A stretch of DNA of 64,000 nt from Rhizobium sp. RU20A (GCF_900155885.1 NZ_FTMB01000009.1:1-64000), one strand, 5' to 3'. Numbered from the stretch's first letter, positions 9,413 through 17,985 are shown. Translations and numbers: made by a program. Notes: generated by a model not told the origin, from the sequence alone.

Positions 9413-10696
9413 GTGCGTGAGCAACATGAATCGGTATTGCAACCCATAAGCCCCGTCGCCATGGATGCGGGCCAGCGCGTGCCCGCCATCGGCTGGGCCC
9501 AGCGATTTGCCCTGATCGGCCCTGCCTTTGTGGCGGGCGCCTGGCAGTTCGGCCCCGGCAATCTGACATCCGCCGTCGAAGCGGGCAGCGCCTATGGCTA
9601 CGCCTTGATCTGGGTGATCGTCCTGTCGACCGTCCTGATGATCACCTTCACCGACATGAGCGTCCGGGTGGGCATTATCGCGCCCGGCTCGATGATCGAG
9701 ACGATCAAGGCGTCGCTCGGCAAGCCCGTGGGCATTCTCGCCGGCGTCAGCGTTTTCTTCATCACCCTGTGCTTCTCGGTCGGCAATGCCGCGGGATCCG
9801 GTCTTGCACTCTCCATGCTGTTTGGCGGTTCAGCCCTCCTGTGGACGCTGGCCTGCAGCCTCGCGGTCGGCTTCATCCTGCTGATGCGCAATCTATACAG
9901 CGTGGTCGAACGCATCCTGATCGTGCTCGTCGCCATGATGGCCATCGGCTTCATCTGCAGCGCGTTCCTTGCCCGTCCGGATTGGGCAGCGAGCGCGGCC
10001 GGCCTCGTGCCGACGTTTCCGCCGAATGCGCAGCTGCTGATCATCGCGCTCGTCGGCACCAATTTCTCCATCAACGCCGCCTTCTTCACGAGCTATGCCA
10101 CCCGCGCCAAGGGCATCAAGCCCTCTCAGTACCGGGATGCGACGATCACCGACACGCTGCCGGGCATCATCGCGCCGGGTATCATGACCTGCCTCGTCAT
10201 CATGGTCGCCGCTGCCGTTCTCGGCCATACCGGCGAGCGGGTGCAGACGCTGGTGCAGCTTGCCAACGTGTTCGAGCCGCTGGCCGGGTCCGTCGGCACG
10301 AAGCTCTTTGTCCTCGGCTTCTTCGGTGCGGCCTTCTCTTCCATGCTCGCCAATGCGACGGCCGGCGGCACGCTTCTGTCGGATGGCCTTGGCTGGGGCG
10401 GCGCCTTCGATTCGCTGAAGACCAAGCTTCTTGTCGGCTGCGTTCTGGCCTTCGGCGCCTTCATCGTCGCCGTGGCGCCCGGCTCGCGTGTCCAACTGAT
10501 CATCTTCGCCCAGGCGATGACGGTCCTCGTCGCTCCGTTCCTCGCCGCCCTCATGCTGGCCATGGCCAATCGCCGCGAGATGGGCGCCCTGCGCAATGGG
10601 TTGTGGCAGAACGTGCTGGGGGCTTGCGGCTTCCTCTCGATCCTCGCGGCGAGCGGGCTGCTGATCGTCAAGCTCACCGGCATGGCGGCGGGCTGA
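9413..10696 (+). CDS. Nramp-family membrane transporter lacking metal-binding residues
   Basis: This integral membrane protein has the Nramp (SLC11, LeuT-fold) pattern. The GTG start at 9413 has GGAGGAGGA upstream and gives 427 residues with about 11 hydrophobic segments. In helix 1 the Nramp signature DPGN reads GPGN (residues 47-50), so the metal-ligating Asp is missing. In helix 6 the conserved MPHN region reads SINA within GTNFSINAAFF (residues 215-225), so the metal-selecting Met is missing too. Known metal-transporting Nramps need both. The substrate is therefore probably not Mn/Fe and may be the compound handled by the upstream lyase; this is inference. It lies 159 bases after that gene with no terminator visible between them. 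Confidence 0.88.
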   Translation: MREQHESVLQPISPVAMDAGQRVPAIGWAQRFALIGPAFVAGAWQFGPGNLTSAVEAGSAYGYALIWVIVLSTVLMITFTDMSVRVGIIAPGSMIETIKASLGKPVGILAGVSVFFITLCFSVGNAAGSGLALSMLFGGSALLWTLACSLAVGFILLMRNLYSVVERILIVLVAMMAIGFICSAFLARPDWAASAAGLVPTFPPNAQLLIIALVGTNFSINAAFFTSYATRAKGIKPSQYRDATITDTLPGIIAPGIMTCLVIMVAAAVLGHTGERVQTLVQLANVFEPLAGSVGTKLFVLGFFGAAFSSMLANATAGGTLLSDGLGWGGAFDSLKTKLLVGCVLAFGAFIVAVAPGSRVQLIIFAQAMTVLVAPFLAALMLAMANRREMGALRNGLWQNVLGACGFLSILAASGLLIVKLTGMAAG

Positions 10697-10724
10697 GGCT
10701 TTCCGGCCAACCATCGATCGACCG

Positions 10725-10746
10725 CCGGCGGATCAGGGTCCGCCGG
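10725..10746 (+). terminator. Weak terminator-like hairpin after the Nramp-like gene
   Basis: CCGGCGGA pairs with TCCGCCGG around a six-base loop 28 bases after the stop codon. It is followed by TGGTTTG rather than a clean T run, so termination efficiency is uncertain. Confidence 0.45.
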
Positions 10747-11010
10747 TGGTTTGCGGTGCGCAACAATTGTCCGGCCCGTTTACACATTCTTGGCAGTTTG
10801 TGGGCTAGCCATAGGGCACGGGCGCTTCTGGTAGTGCGTACGCCCGATTTGGTGCCGCGCCGACTTTTCGCGGCAAAGAACGTCCCATTTTTCCAATCCT
10901 GTCAGAGTGTTGCAGTCAGGCGCGCACGCATTGCCTGCGCGTCATCGCGTCCTGTGCTGCCGGGGTTGTCGCCCTGCATGCCCACGCATTGCTGCTTTGC
11001 ACAATAGACA

Positions 11011-11040
11011 TTGGTCGAGCGGGCAAATGGCGGCTATAAC
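11011..11040 (+). promoter_or_regulatory. Sigma-70-type promoter for the three-hairpin small RNA
   Basis: A -35 box TTGGTC (11011-11016) and a -10 box TATAAC (11035-11040) are separated by 18 bases. Transcription would start at about 11047, four bases before the first hairpin. Confidence 0.6.
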
Positions 11041-11046
11041 CATCAT

Positions 11047-11170
11047 CAGAAACCGGGTCTCCTCCTCCTCCCAATGACCCGGTTCTCTCGACTACGGACC
11101 TCCTCCTCCTCCCAGTCCGTGGTCACAATCGGGAAGCCCGGCACTCCTCCTCCCAGCCGGGCTTCCTCTT
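11047..11170 (+). ncRNA. Small RNA with three tandem CCUCCUCCC hairpins (cuckoo/CcsR-like)
   Basis: Three stem-loops follow each other. Hairpin 1 is 11051-11084 (AACCGGGTC/GACCCGGTT). Hairpin 2 is 11090-11124 (GACTACGGAC/GTCCGTGGTC, one mismatch). Hairpin 3 is 11133-11165 (GAAGCCCGGC/GCCGGGCTTC, perfect). The stems differ in sequence, but every loop carries CCTCCTCCC. Different stems around an identical loop show conservation of structure plus loop. This is the hallmark of the cuckoo RNA/CcsR family of alphaproteobacteria, whose loops can pair with Shine-Dalgarno-like GGAGG sequences. A sigma-70-like promoter sits just upstream. The 3' end is uncertain: the third hairpin lacks a clean U run, and a weaker CGTCCG/CGGACG hairpin followed by CTTTTG (11202-11239) could end a longer transcript. 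Confidence 0.75.
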
Positions 11171-11296
11171 CTCTCCCCGAGCTTGTCACTGATACCCGAA
11201 CCGTCCGCCGTGCCGTCCAAGGTGCTGTCGGACGCTTTTGCATGTCCGGCGTTTGGCGCCGTTCTCCTCTCTCCCGCGCCTCTGGCGTTGCGAGAC

Positions 11297-11328
11297 AAAA
11301 AGGGCCCCGAAGCGTGGGCTTCGGGGCC
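11297..11328 (-). terminator. Terminator of the tctC-tctB-tctA operon I
   Basis: On the minus strand GGCCCCGAAGC pairs with GCTTCGGGGCC around a four-base loop, followed by CTTTTTG. It lies 34 bases beyond the tctA stop. Confidence 0.85.
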
Positions 11329-11361
11329 TTGAGGAGGAGAAGGGAGGAGACGGGCTGTTGA

Positions 11362-12867
11362 TCAGCCTTCTTCCTGGAAGACCGTCTCGCGCTTTGCCTT
11401 CACGCTTGGCAGGAAAACCACGATCAGGACTCCAAGCGCGATGAGCAGCAGGGTGGCGCTGATCGGCCGGGTGACGAAGGTGCTCGGATCGCCACGCGAC
11501 AGGATCATGGCGCGCCGCAGATTTTCCTCCAGCAGCGGCCCCAGTACGAAGCCGAGCAGGAGAGGGGCCGGCTCGCAGCGCAGCTTGGAGAGCAGGTAAC
11601 CTGCAAGGCCGAAGCCGGCGACCGCATAGAGGTCGTAGGGGTTGCCGTTCACGCTGTAGACGCCGATGGCGCAGAAGGCCATGATCGTCGGGAACAGCAC
11701 GTAATAAGGCACCGTCAGAAGCTTCACCCACATGCCGATCAGCGGCAGGTTCAGCACGACCAGCATCAGGTTGCCGATCCACATGGAGGCGATAATGCCC
11801 CAGAAGAGAGCCGGCTGCTCGGTGGCGACATTCGGGCCGGGCACGATGCCCTGGATGATCATCGCGCCGATCATCAGCGCCATCACCGGGTTGGCCGGAA
11901 TGCCGAGGGTCAGAAGCGGGATGAACGAGGTCTGGGCACCGGCATTGTTGGCCGATTCCGGGCCGGCAACGCCAGCAATCGCGCCCTTGCCGAATTCCTC
12001 GGGCGTCTTGGAGATCTTCTTCTCCACCGTATAGGAGGCGAAGGAGGCGAGGATGGCGCCGCCGCCGGGCAGGATGCCGAGCGCCGAGCCGATGCCGGTG
12101 CCGCGCAGGACCGGTCCCACCATCTGGCGGAAATCGTCCTTCGTCGGCAGGAGGCCGGTGACCTTCTTCATGAGGACGGTGCGGTTGAAGTCGCCTTCGA
12201 GGTTGCGCAGGATCTCGGCGATACCAAAGACACCGACGGCGAGCGCCACGAAGTTGAGACCATCGGCATATTCCGTGATGCCCATCGTGAAGCGCGGCGT
12301 GCCGGTATAGATGTCGGTGCCGACGAGGCCGAGCAGCAGGCCGAGCGAGACCATGGCCAGTGCCTTGATCACCGAGCCGTGGGCCAGGGCGATGGACGAG
12401 ACGAGGCCGACCACCATCAGCGAGAAATATTCGGCCGCGCCGAATTGCAGCGCGACGGCCGTCAGCGGCGGTGCGAAGATGGCGACGAGCAGCGTCGAGA
12501 CCGAACCGGCGAAGAAGGAACCGATGGCGGCAATGGCGAGCGCCGCGCCGGCCCGGCCCTTGCGGGCCATCTGGTATCCGTCGATGGCGGTGACGGCGGA
12601 GGAGGATTCGCCGGGCATGTTGATGAGGATGGCGGTGGTCGAGCCGCCATACTGCGCGCCATAATAGATGCCGGCGAGCATGATCAGCGAGGAGACCGGC
12701 TCCAGCTGGAAGGTGATCGGCAGCAGCATGGCGATGGTCGCGGTGGCGCCGATGCCGGGCAAAACGCCGATCAGCGTGCCGAGCAGCGCGCCGATCAGAC
12801 AGAACATCAGGTTGGCCGGCGAGCCGGCTGTCATGAAGCCGAGGGCGAGATTGTTGAAAAGTTCCAT
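11362..12867 (-). CDS. tctA: Tripartite tricarboxylate transporter, large membrane subunit TctA (system I)
   Basis: This is the large permease of a TTT-family secondary transporter for a carboxylate. The 501-residue protein shows the TctA signature ALLGTLIGVLPGIGATATIA near residue 30, GIYYGAQYGGSTTAILINMPGE at about 70-90, and the second motif ILPGGGAILASF followed by EFGKGAIAGVAGPESANNA. About 11-12 hydrophobic segments are visible. The ATG at 12867 has AAGGAGG upstream; the open frame beyond it overlaps tctB and is not coding. It is the last gene of the operon and is followed by a terminator. Confidence 0.96.
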   Translation of the reverse strand: MELFNNLALGFMTAGSPANLMFCLIGALLGTLIGVLPGIGATATIAMLLPITFQLEPVSSLIMLAGIYYGAQYGGSTTAILINMPGESSSAVTAIDGYQMARKGRAGAALAIAAIGSFFAGSVSTLLVAIFAPPLTAVALQFGAAEYFSLMVVGLVSSIALAHGSVIKALAMVSLGLLLGLVGTDIYTGTPRFTMGITEYADGLNFVALAVGVFGIAEILRNLEGDFNRTVLMKKVTGLLPTKDDFRQMVGPVLRGTGIGSALGILPGGGAILASFASYTVEKKISKTPEEFGKGAIAGVAGPESANNAGAQTSFIPLLTLGIPANPVMALMIGAMIIQGIVPGPNVATEQPALFWGIIASMWIGNLMLVVLNLPLIGMWVKLLTVPYYVLFPTIMAFCAIGVYSVNGNPYDLYAVAGFGLAGYLLSKLRCEPAPLLLGFVLGPLLEENLRRAMILSRGDPSTFVTRPISATLLLIALGVLIVVFLPSVKAKRETVFQEEG

Positions 12868-12877
12868 GGCGGCCTCC

Positions 12878-13339
12878 TTAGAACCGGACCCAGGGGCCGA
12901 AACGCTCGAAGGGAAGCCCGAGCGCATAGCTGAAGACGGCCACCGAGAAGACGGTGATGGCCGCGGCAAGACCGAGCGCGCCGAGCGGCTTCATCTTTCC
13001 GGAGGCGAAGGCGGCGATGAAGGCGGTGATGAAGAGCGATGGCACGAAGCCGAGACCGCGCACCGTCAGGCCGAAGAAGATCGGTGCCGGCAGGATGAAG
13101 AAGATGCCGCGCCAGGCGAGCATGCCCATCGGCTGTTCTTCCTTGCCGAAGGAGCCGACGAGGATGATGAGGCCGAAGATCATCAGCAGGATGGCGAGCA
13201 CGAACGGAAAATAGCCCGGGCCCATGCGGAAGGCGGTGCCGAGGTCCAGCGCGAGTGACTGGACGGCGAAGAACAGGCCGAGACCGATGAAGAGGGCTCC
13301 ACAGAGCAGGTCGGTCCGGTCATAACGAGATGGTGACAT
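12878..13339 (-). CDS. tctB: Tripartite tricarboxylate transporter, small membrane subunit TctB (system I)
   Basis: This is the small four-helix membrane subunit of the TTT transporter. The 153-residue protein has hydrophobic segments at about 11-30, 46-63, 78-110 (two) and 120-142. It also has the characteristic early MGPGYFPFVLAILLMIFG segment. It is followed ten bases later by tctA. The family is poorly conserved, and the assignment rests on length, topology and position between tctC and tctA. Confidence 0.9.
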   Translation of the reverse strand: MSPSRYDRTDLLCGALFIGLGLFFAVQSLALDLGTAFRMGPGYFPFVLAILLMIFGLIILVGSFGKEEQPMGMLAWRGIFFILPAPIFFGLTVRGLGFVPSLFITAFIAAFASGKMKPLGALGLAAAITVFSVAVFSYALGLPFERFGPWVRF

Positions 13340-13518
13340 GGTTTCCCCCGGAGGTCAGGCCGTCCGGCGCATCGGCTGCGGCGGCGGCGGGCCACGACCC
13401 GGCTCTTGCCGCCGGCGATCGGAACCGGAGACGACAGGCACGGGCATGAATGGTCTTGAGGTTCGTCAAAGGTGCCGGGCAATGGCGTCCGGCACCATCC
13501 CCGACGAGCGAGGAAGTC

Positions 13519-13553
13519 GGCGGGCGCTGCGTCCTCGTTGCACAGCGCCCGCC
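13519..13553. other. Hairpin between tctC and tctB (system I)
   Basis: GGCGGGCGCTG and CAGCGCCCGCC form a perfect 11-bp stem in the 245-base gap between tctC and tctB, without a T run. It could stabilise the tctC message or limit read-through so that binding protein exceeds permease; this is inference. Confidence 0.6.
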
Positions 13554-13584
13554 TTTCGCCTTTCAGGGAAAAGCGAAAGCGCGA

Positions 13585-14562
13585 TCAGTCGGCGTAGGTG
13601 CCGGCTGCGTCGATGATCGGCTTCCAGCGGGCGATTTCGCCTTCGAGCTTGGCCTTCAGCGCCGCCGGTGTTGCGTCGGCTTCCGACGATGGCGCGGTGC
13701 CGAGTTCGGCAAAGCGGGCCATCACGTTCGGGTCCTTCAGGGCCTTCTGTAGCGAGGCGGAGAGCTTGGTGTTGACCGCTTCCGGCGTGCCCTTCGGCGT
13801 GTAGACGCCATGCCAGATCCCGACTTCGAAGCCCGGCAGACCACCTTCGACGGCCGTCGGGATGTCCGGGAAGATCTCCAGGCGCGCGGGCGAGGTCACG
13901 GCGTAGGCCTTGATGGTGCCGCCCTGGATCTGCTTGGTCGTGTTGGTGGTCTGGTCGCACATGATGTCGACCTGGCCGCCGAGAAGGTCGGTCATGGCCG
14001 GACCCGTGCCCTTGTAGGGAACGGTGACGAGCGGGGTCTCGATGGCGCTCATGAACAGCATGCCGCACAGGTGCGAGGCAGCGCCGATGCCGGCATTGGC
14101 GACGGTGATCGTGTCCTTGTTGGCCTTGACGTAGTCGATCAGGCCCTTGAGGTCGGTCGGCTCGAGATCCTTGCGGGCAACGATCGTCATCGGCACCTCG
14201 GTGACGAGGCCGACATAGTCGAAGGCGTTCAACGGATCGTAGGCGAGCTTGCGGTAGAGCGTGGCGCTGGTGGCCATGCCGATATGGTGCAGCAGGACGG
14301 TGTAGCCGTCCGGATCGGAACTGGCGACGCGGCCTGCGCCCAGCGTGCCGCCGGCGCCGCCGACGTTTTCGACGATGATCTGCTGGCCGAGGTCCTTCGA
14401 CATGGATTCAGCCACGAGACGCGCCACGGTATCCGTCGGGCCGCCGGCCGAGAAGGGCACGACCATCGTGATGTTGCGCTCCGGATATTCGGCATAGGCC
14501 GCGCCGGAAAAAAGGGTAGCAGCCATCGCGCCCGCGACAGCGAGCGTCTTGAAAAATGACAT
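13585..14562 (-). CDS. tctC: Tripartite tricarboxylate transporter, periplasmic binding protein TctC (system I)
   Basis: This is the periplasmic substrate-binding protein of the Bug/TctC family, delivering a carboxylate to TctAB. The 325-residue protein has a cleavable signal peptide (residues 1-24, ending GAAYA). It is followed by the family hallmark YPERNITMVVPFSAGGPTDT and later by NVGGAGGTLGAGRVA and TVPYKGTGPAMTDLLGGQVD. It is the first gene of its operon. Its upstream region contains repeated ATGGGTGG half-sites and lies directly after the DctD-like regulator gene, so control by that regulator is likely. The substrate is unknown. Confidence 0.95.
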   Translation of the reverse strand: MSFFKTLAVAGAMAATLFSGAAYAEYPERNITMVVPFSAGGPTDTVARLVAESMSKDLGQQIIVENVGGAGGTLGAGRVASSDPDGYTVLLHHIGMATSATLYRKLAYDPLNAFDYVGLVTEVPMTIVARKDLEPTDLKGLIDYVKANKDTITVANAGIGAASHLCGMLFMSAIETPLVTVPYKGTGPAMTDLLGGQVDIMCDQTTNTTKQIQGGTIKAYAVTSPARLEIFPDIPTAVEGGLPGFEVGIWHGVYTPKGTPEAVNTKLSASLQKALKDPNVMARFAELGTAPSSEADATPAALKAKLEGEIARWKPIIDAAGTYAD

Positions 14563-14701
14563 GGGGTTCCTCCACCAGTTGAGAGCGGATCCGGCGCACT
14601 CCTCAGTGCCGATCGCTGGAGATGGATTGTCGTCAGGCTGGTTCGCGATACAACGGTCAACCTGCCGCTCGTCTCAATTTTCTCTGAACGCCGGGTCCCC
14701 G

Positions 14702-14753
14702 ATGGGTGGAGAGGGTAACAAAGCCGCCGGCGCATGGGTGGATTTCCACCCAT
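14702..14753. promoter_or_regulatory. ATGGGTGG half-sites, candidate DctD-type activator binding sites
   Basis: ATGGGTGG occurs at 14702-14709 and 14734-14741, and its complement CCACCCAT at 14746-14753. The last two form a perfect inverted repeat with a four-base centre. The sites sit 140-190 bases upstream of the tctC start, the usual distance of upstream activator sites for NtrC/DctD-class regulators. Binding is inferred. Confidence 0.5.
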
Positions 14754-14763
14754 CTGGGCCCCG

Positions 14764-16116
14764 TCAGTCGGCCAGACGGGCGTCCTGCTTGTCGAGACCG
14801 TATTTCTGCATCTTCTCGTAAAGGGTCTTGCGGGAGATGCCGAGGCTTTCGTAGACCGGTTTCAGCGCCCCGCCATGGGCGGCGATCGTGCTGGCGATGA
14901 TGCGCCGTTCATAGGCTGCGACACGGTCGGCGAGCGGTGTCTCGGCGGCCTCGTCAGCTCCGCCGGCGCGGGCCGGCTCTGCCTGGCCGATGCCGAGCAC
15001 GAAGCGGTCGGCGGCGTTGCGCAGCTCGCGCACATTGCCCGGCCAGTCGGCTTCGCCCGTCTGCGCCAGCACCGCCGGCGGCACATCGGGGTCTTCCCGC
15101 CCGTAGCGGGCCGCTGCCTCGCGCACCAGATGCAGGAAGAGGAGGGGAATGTCGGCCCGTCGCTCGGCAAGGGACGGCACGCGCAGGGTCGCGACGTTCA
15201 GCCGGTAGAAGAGGTCGGCGCGGAAGCGGCCGGCGGCGACTTCCCCTTCGAGATCCACCTTGCTGGTCGCCACGAAGCGCACGTCGAGCGGCATGGTTTC
15301 GTTGGAGCCGAGCCGCGTGATGGTGCGCTCCTGCAGCACGCGCAGGAACTTGGCTTGCAGGTCGAGCGGCATGGAGCCGATCTCGTCGAGCAGGATCGTG
15401 CCGCCGCGGCCGTGCTCGAACTTGCCGTGCCGGGCCCTCAGCGCGCCGGGAAAGGCGCCGACCTCATGGCCGAAAAGCTCGCTCTCGATGAGGGATTCCG
15501 GCAGGGCCGCGCAGTTGATGGCCAAAAACGGCTTGCCGGCGCGGCTGGACAGATCATGCAGCGCCCGCGCCGCCACTTCCTTGCCGACCCCGGTCTCGCC
15601 GATCACGAGCGTATCGGCCTCCGTCGCGCCGATGGCCCGCAGACGATAGCGCAGGTCCACCATCACGGGCGTGCGGCCCGGCATGCGCGTTTCCAGATCG
15701 TCAGCCTTGCCGGCGACGGCTCTCAGGCGCCGGTTTTCCACCACCAGCGCGCGCCGGTCCAGCGCCCGGCCGACGACGCCGGCCAGCGTTTGCAGCGAGA
15801 AGGGCTTTTCGATGAAGTCGTAGGCGCCCTCGCGCATGGCCTTCACCGCCAGCTGCACGTCGCCATGGCCGGTGACGAGAATGACGGGGATCTCGTGGTC
15901 GATCTCGCGAATGCGCTGCATCAGCGTCATGCCGTCCATGCCCTGCATGCGGATGTCGCTGATGACGACGCCGTTGAAGCCGAAGGTGACGCGGGTCAGC
16001 GCATCCTCGGCGCTTGCCAGGGCCTCGACCGTGAAATCGGCAAGTTCCAGCGCCTGGGCGGTCGACCGGCGCAGCTCTTCCTCGTCGTCGATGAGCAGAA
16101 CGCGCGGGCTGTTCAC
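14764..16116 (-). CDS. DctD-like sigma-54-type response regulator
   Basis: This is an NtrC-class response regulator paired with the overlapping upstream sensor kinase. The 450-residue protein has a receiver domain (residues 1-120, phosphoacceptor Asp in GVVISDIRMQGMDG). It also has an AAA+ domain with Walker A GETGVGKE and GGTILLDEI, and a C-terminal Fis-type helix-turn-helix (GALKPVYESLGISRKTLYEKM). The sigma-54-contacting GAFTGA loop reads GAFPGA. By family it should activate a C4-dicarboxylate or tricarboxylate uptake operon. The adjacent downstream tctCBA is the obvious target. It overlaps the kinase gene by four bases (ATGA). Confidence 0.93.
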   Translation of the reverse strand: MNSPRVLLIDDEEELRRSTAQALELADFTVEALASAEDALTRVTFGFNGVVISDIRMQGMDGMTLMQRIREIDHEIPVILVTGHGDVQLAVKAMREGAYDFIEKPFSLQTLAGVVGRALDRRALVVENRRLRAVAGKADDLETRMPGRTPVMVDLRYRLRAIGATEADTLVIGETGVGKEVAARALHDLSSRAGKPFLAINCAALPESLIESELFGHEVGAFPGALRARHGKFEHGRGGTILLDEIGSMPLDLQAKFLRVLQERTITRLGSNETMPLDVRFVATSKVDLEGEVAAGRFRADLFYRLNVATLRVPSLAERRADIPLLFLHLVREAAARYGREDPDVPPAVLAQTGEADWPGNVRELRNAADRFVLGIGQAEPARAGGADEAAETPLADRVAAYERRIIASTIAAHGGALKPVYESLGISRKTLYEKMQKYGLDKQDARLAD

Positions 16117-17984
16117 TGGGCGGCTTCCATTCGTTGCTGGGCGGCGGCCAGCGTGATCTGGAACATCGCGCCGCCCTCCTCATGGTTGGAGACGGACAGC
16201 TCCCCGCCGAAATCCTTGACGATATTGTAGGAGATGGAGAGGCCGAGGCCCAGCCCCTTGCCGACACCCTTGGTGGTGAAGAAGGGGTCGAAGATGCGGG
16301 CCGCGATTGCCGGCGGCACGCCCTCGCCATGGTCGCGCAGGGTGATGATCACGCTGTCCCCCGTCTCGCGCGCCGCAAGCTCGATCACCCTGACCTCGCG
16401 TCCCTCCACCGCATCGGCGGCATTGGTGATGATGTTGACGAGCACCTGCTGGAGGCGCACGGGACCGGCCAGCACCACGGGTGCGGGATCGCCAAGATCG
16501 ATTTCGAGGCGCGCGCCGGCGGCATTGAGGCGCGGCGCGACGATCTCGAGCGTATCGGTGAGAACGTTTGCCAGCGGCACGGCCCCGAGCCTTTCGTTCG
16601 GCTTGCGGGCGAAATTGCGCAGGTGCTGGCCGAGCGACGCCATGCGATCGACAAGCTTGGTGATGCGCGAGACATTGTCGGAGGCCTCGGCCGTCCGGCC
16701 CCGCGCCATCAGCAAGGCGGCGCTTTCGGCATAATTGCGCACTGCCGCCAGCGGCTGGTTGAACTCGTGGGAGAGTGCCGCCGACATCTGGCCAAGGCCC
16801 GCGAGCTTGGCGGCCTGGATGAGATCGGCCTGGGTCTCCCGGAGCTTCTGGTTGACATCGGCAAGGTCTGAGGTGCGCTCCTCGACGCGTCGTTCGAGCT
16901 CGGCCTTGGCACGGATTTCCATCTGCAGCTGCTCGTCGCGGCGAACCTTTCGCTGGATCAGCACGAGGAGGCCGAAGCCGGCCAGCAGCAGCGAGAGCAC
17001 GATGACGATCATCGCAGTGCGGGTCTGGCTGTTGACGGACGTCGTGTCCATCAGCACATGCACCGTCCAGCCGGCATCGGGCACATGTTCTTCCAGCGCC
17101 AGATATTCCCGCGCCGCCCCATCCTTGCCGCTGAGGGTGACGAGGACGTGGTCGCGGAACCGCGTTTCCGTCATCGGCAACTCGCGCAGCACCGCATCCG
17201 AATAGCGCCGCGAGGCGCGCGTGCGGGCGAGGCGCTCCTCCGTCAGCGGCTTCAGGCTCGCATAGAGCCAGTCGCGATTGCCGCTCATGAAGATGATGCC
17301 TTCGGGATCTGTCACGATGATGCGCGATTCCGCCTCCGGCCAGCTCGCCTCGATCTGGTCCACATCCACCTTGACGACGATGACGCCACGGATCGTGCCG
17401 AAGATGCGCACCGGCGCGGAGAAGTAATAGCCGCGTTTGCCCGAGGTGGTGCCGAGCGCATAAAAACGCGCTTCACGCCCGGCGATCGCCTCGTGGAAAT
17501 AGGGCCGGTAGCTGAAATTCTCCCCGACGAAACTGGCCGTTTGATCGAAATTGCTGGCGGCGATCGTCGCGCCCGTGTCGTCCAGGAGGTAGATGTCCGA
17601 GGACTTCACGAGCGTGTTGATCGCCCTCAGATAGTGATTGGCATTGGCCGTGAACGACTTCTGGTCCGGGCGGGTCAGCAGGTCCTGGATGTCGTCCTTG
17701 TCGGCGATCAGCGCCGGCAGCGCTTCGTAGCGCCGCAAATGGCCGTTCAGCGCCGCGACGGCAAGGCTGAGCGTGCTTGCCGCCTGCGACGAGGCCTCGT
17801 CGAGAAAGCTGCGGCGCAGAAAGGGGCTGCTGATGCCGGCCGCCAGCACGGCGAAGGCAATCGTTACCGCAAACACGGTCAGGCCCCGTCGCGTCTTTTG
17901 CTGCACCCTTGTCCTCCTGCCGGCCTCGGGGACCAGCATAATCATGCCGCGACGGCTTGACCATGGGGTGCGTCCTGACCGCAT
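16113..17984 (-). CDS. DctB-like sensor histidine kinase
   Basis: This is a membrane-bound sensor kinase for external carboxylates. The 623-residue protein has a first hydrophobic segment at about residues 36-56 and a large periplasmic Cache-type sensor region to about 315. A second membrane segment follows (TAMIVIVLSLLLAGFGLLVL), then a short coiled coil. The phosphoacceptor region is AALSHEFNQPLAAVRNYAES, and the ATPase domain carries NIITNAADAVEG and GLGLSISYNIV. The start is uncertain. An ATG at 17945 (MIMLVPEAG) is as plausible, because the longer start sits against a strong hairpin. It overlaps the response regulator gene by four bases. Confidence 0.93.
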   Translation of the reverse strand: MRSGRTPWSSRRGMIMLVPEAGRRTRVQQKTRRGLTVFAVTIAFAVLAAGISSPFLRRSFLDEASSQAASTLSLAVAALNGHLRRYEALPALIADKDDIQDLLTRPDQKSFTANANHYLRAINTLVKSSDIYLLDDTGATIAASNFDQTASFVGENFSYRPYFHEAIAGREARFYALGTTSGKRGYYFSAPVRIFGTIRGVIVVKVDVDQIEASWPEAESRIIVTDPEGIIFMSGNRDWLYASLKPLTEERLARTRASRRYSDAVLRELPMTETRFRDHVLVTLSGKDGAAREYLALEEHVPDAGWTVHVLMDTTSVNSQTRTAMIVIVLSLLLAGFGLLVLIQRKVRRDEQLQMEIRAKAELERRVEERTSDLADVNQKLRETQADLIQAAKLAGLGQMSAALSHEFNQPLAAVRNYAESAALLMARGRTAEASDNVSRITKLVDRMASLGQHLRNFARKPNERLGAVPLANVLTDTLEIVAPRLNAAGARLEIDLGDPAPVVLAGPVRLQQVLVNIITNAADAVEGREVRVIELAARETGDSVIITLRDHGEGVPPAIAARIFDPFFTTKGVGKGLGLGLSISYNIVKDFGGELSVSNHEEGGAMFQITLAAAQQRMEAAQ

Positions 17985-17985
17985 G

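Noticed and set aside
14583-14640. A possible sigma-54 promoter for tctC-I (minus strand TCGGCACTGAGGAGTGCGCC).
   Set aside because: The GG and GC doublets are 11 instead of 10 bases apart, which normally abolishes sigma-54 recognition; I do not claim it as a promoter.
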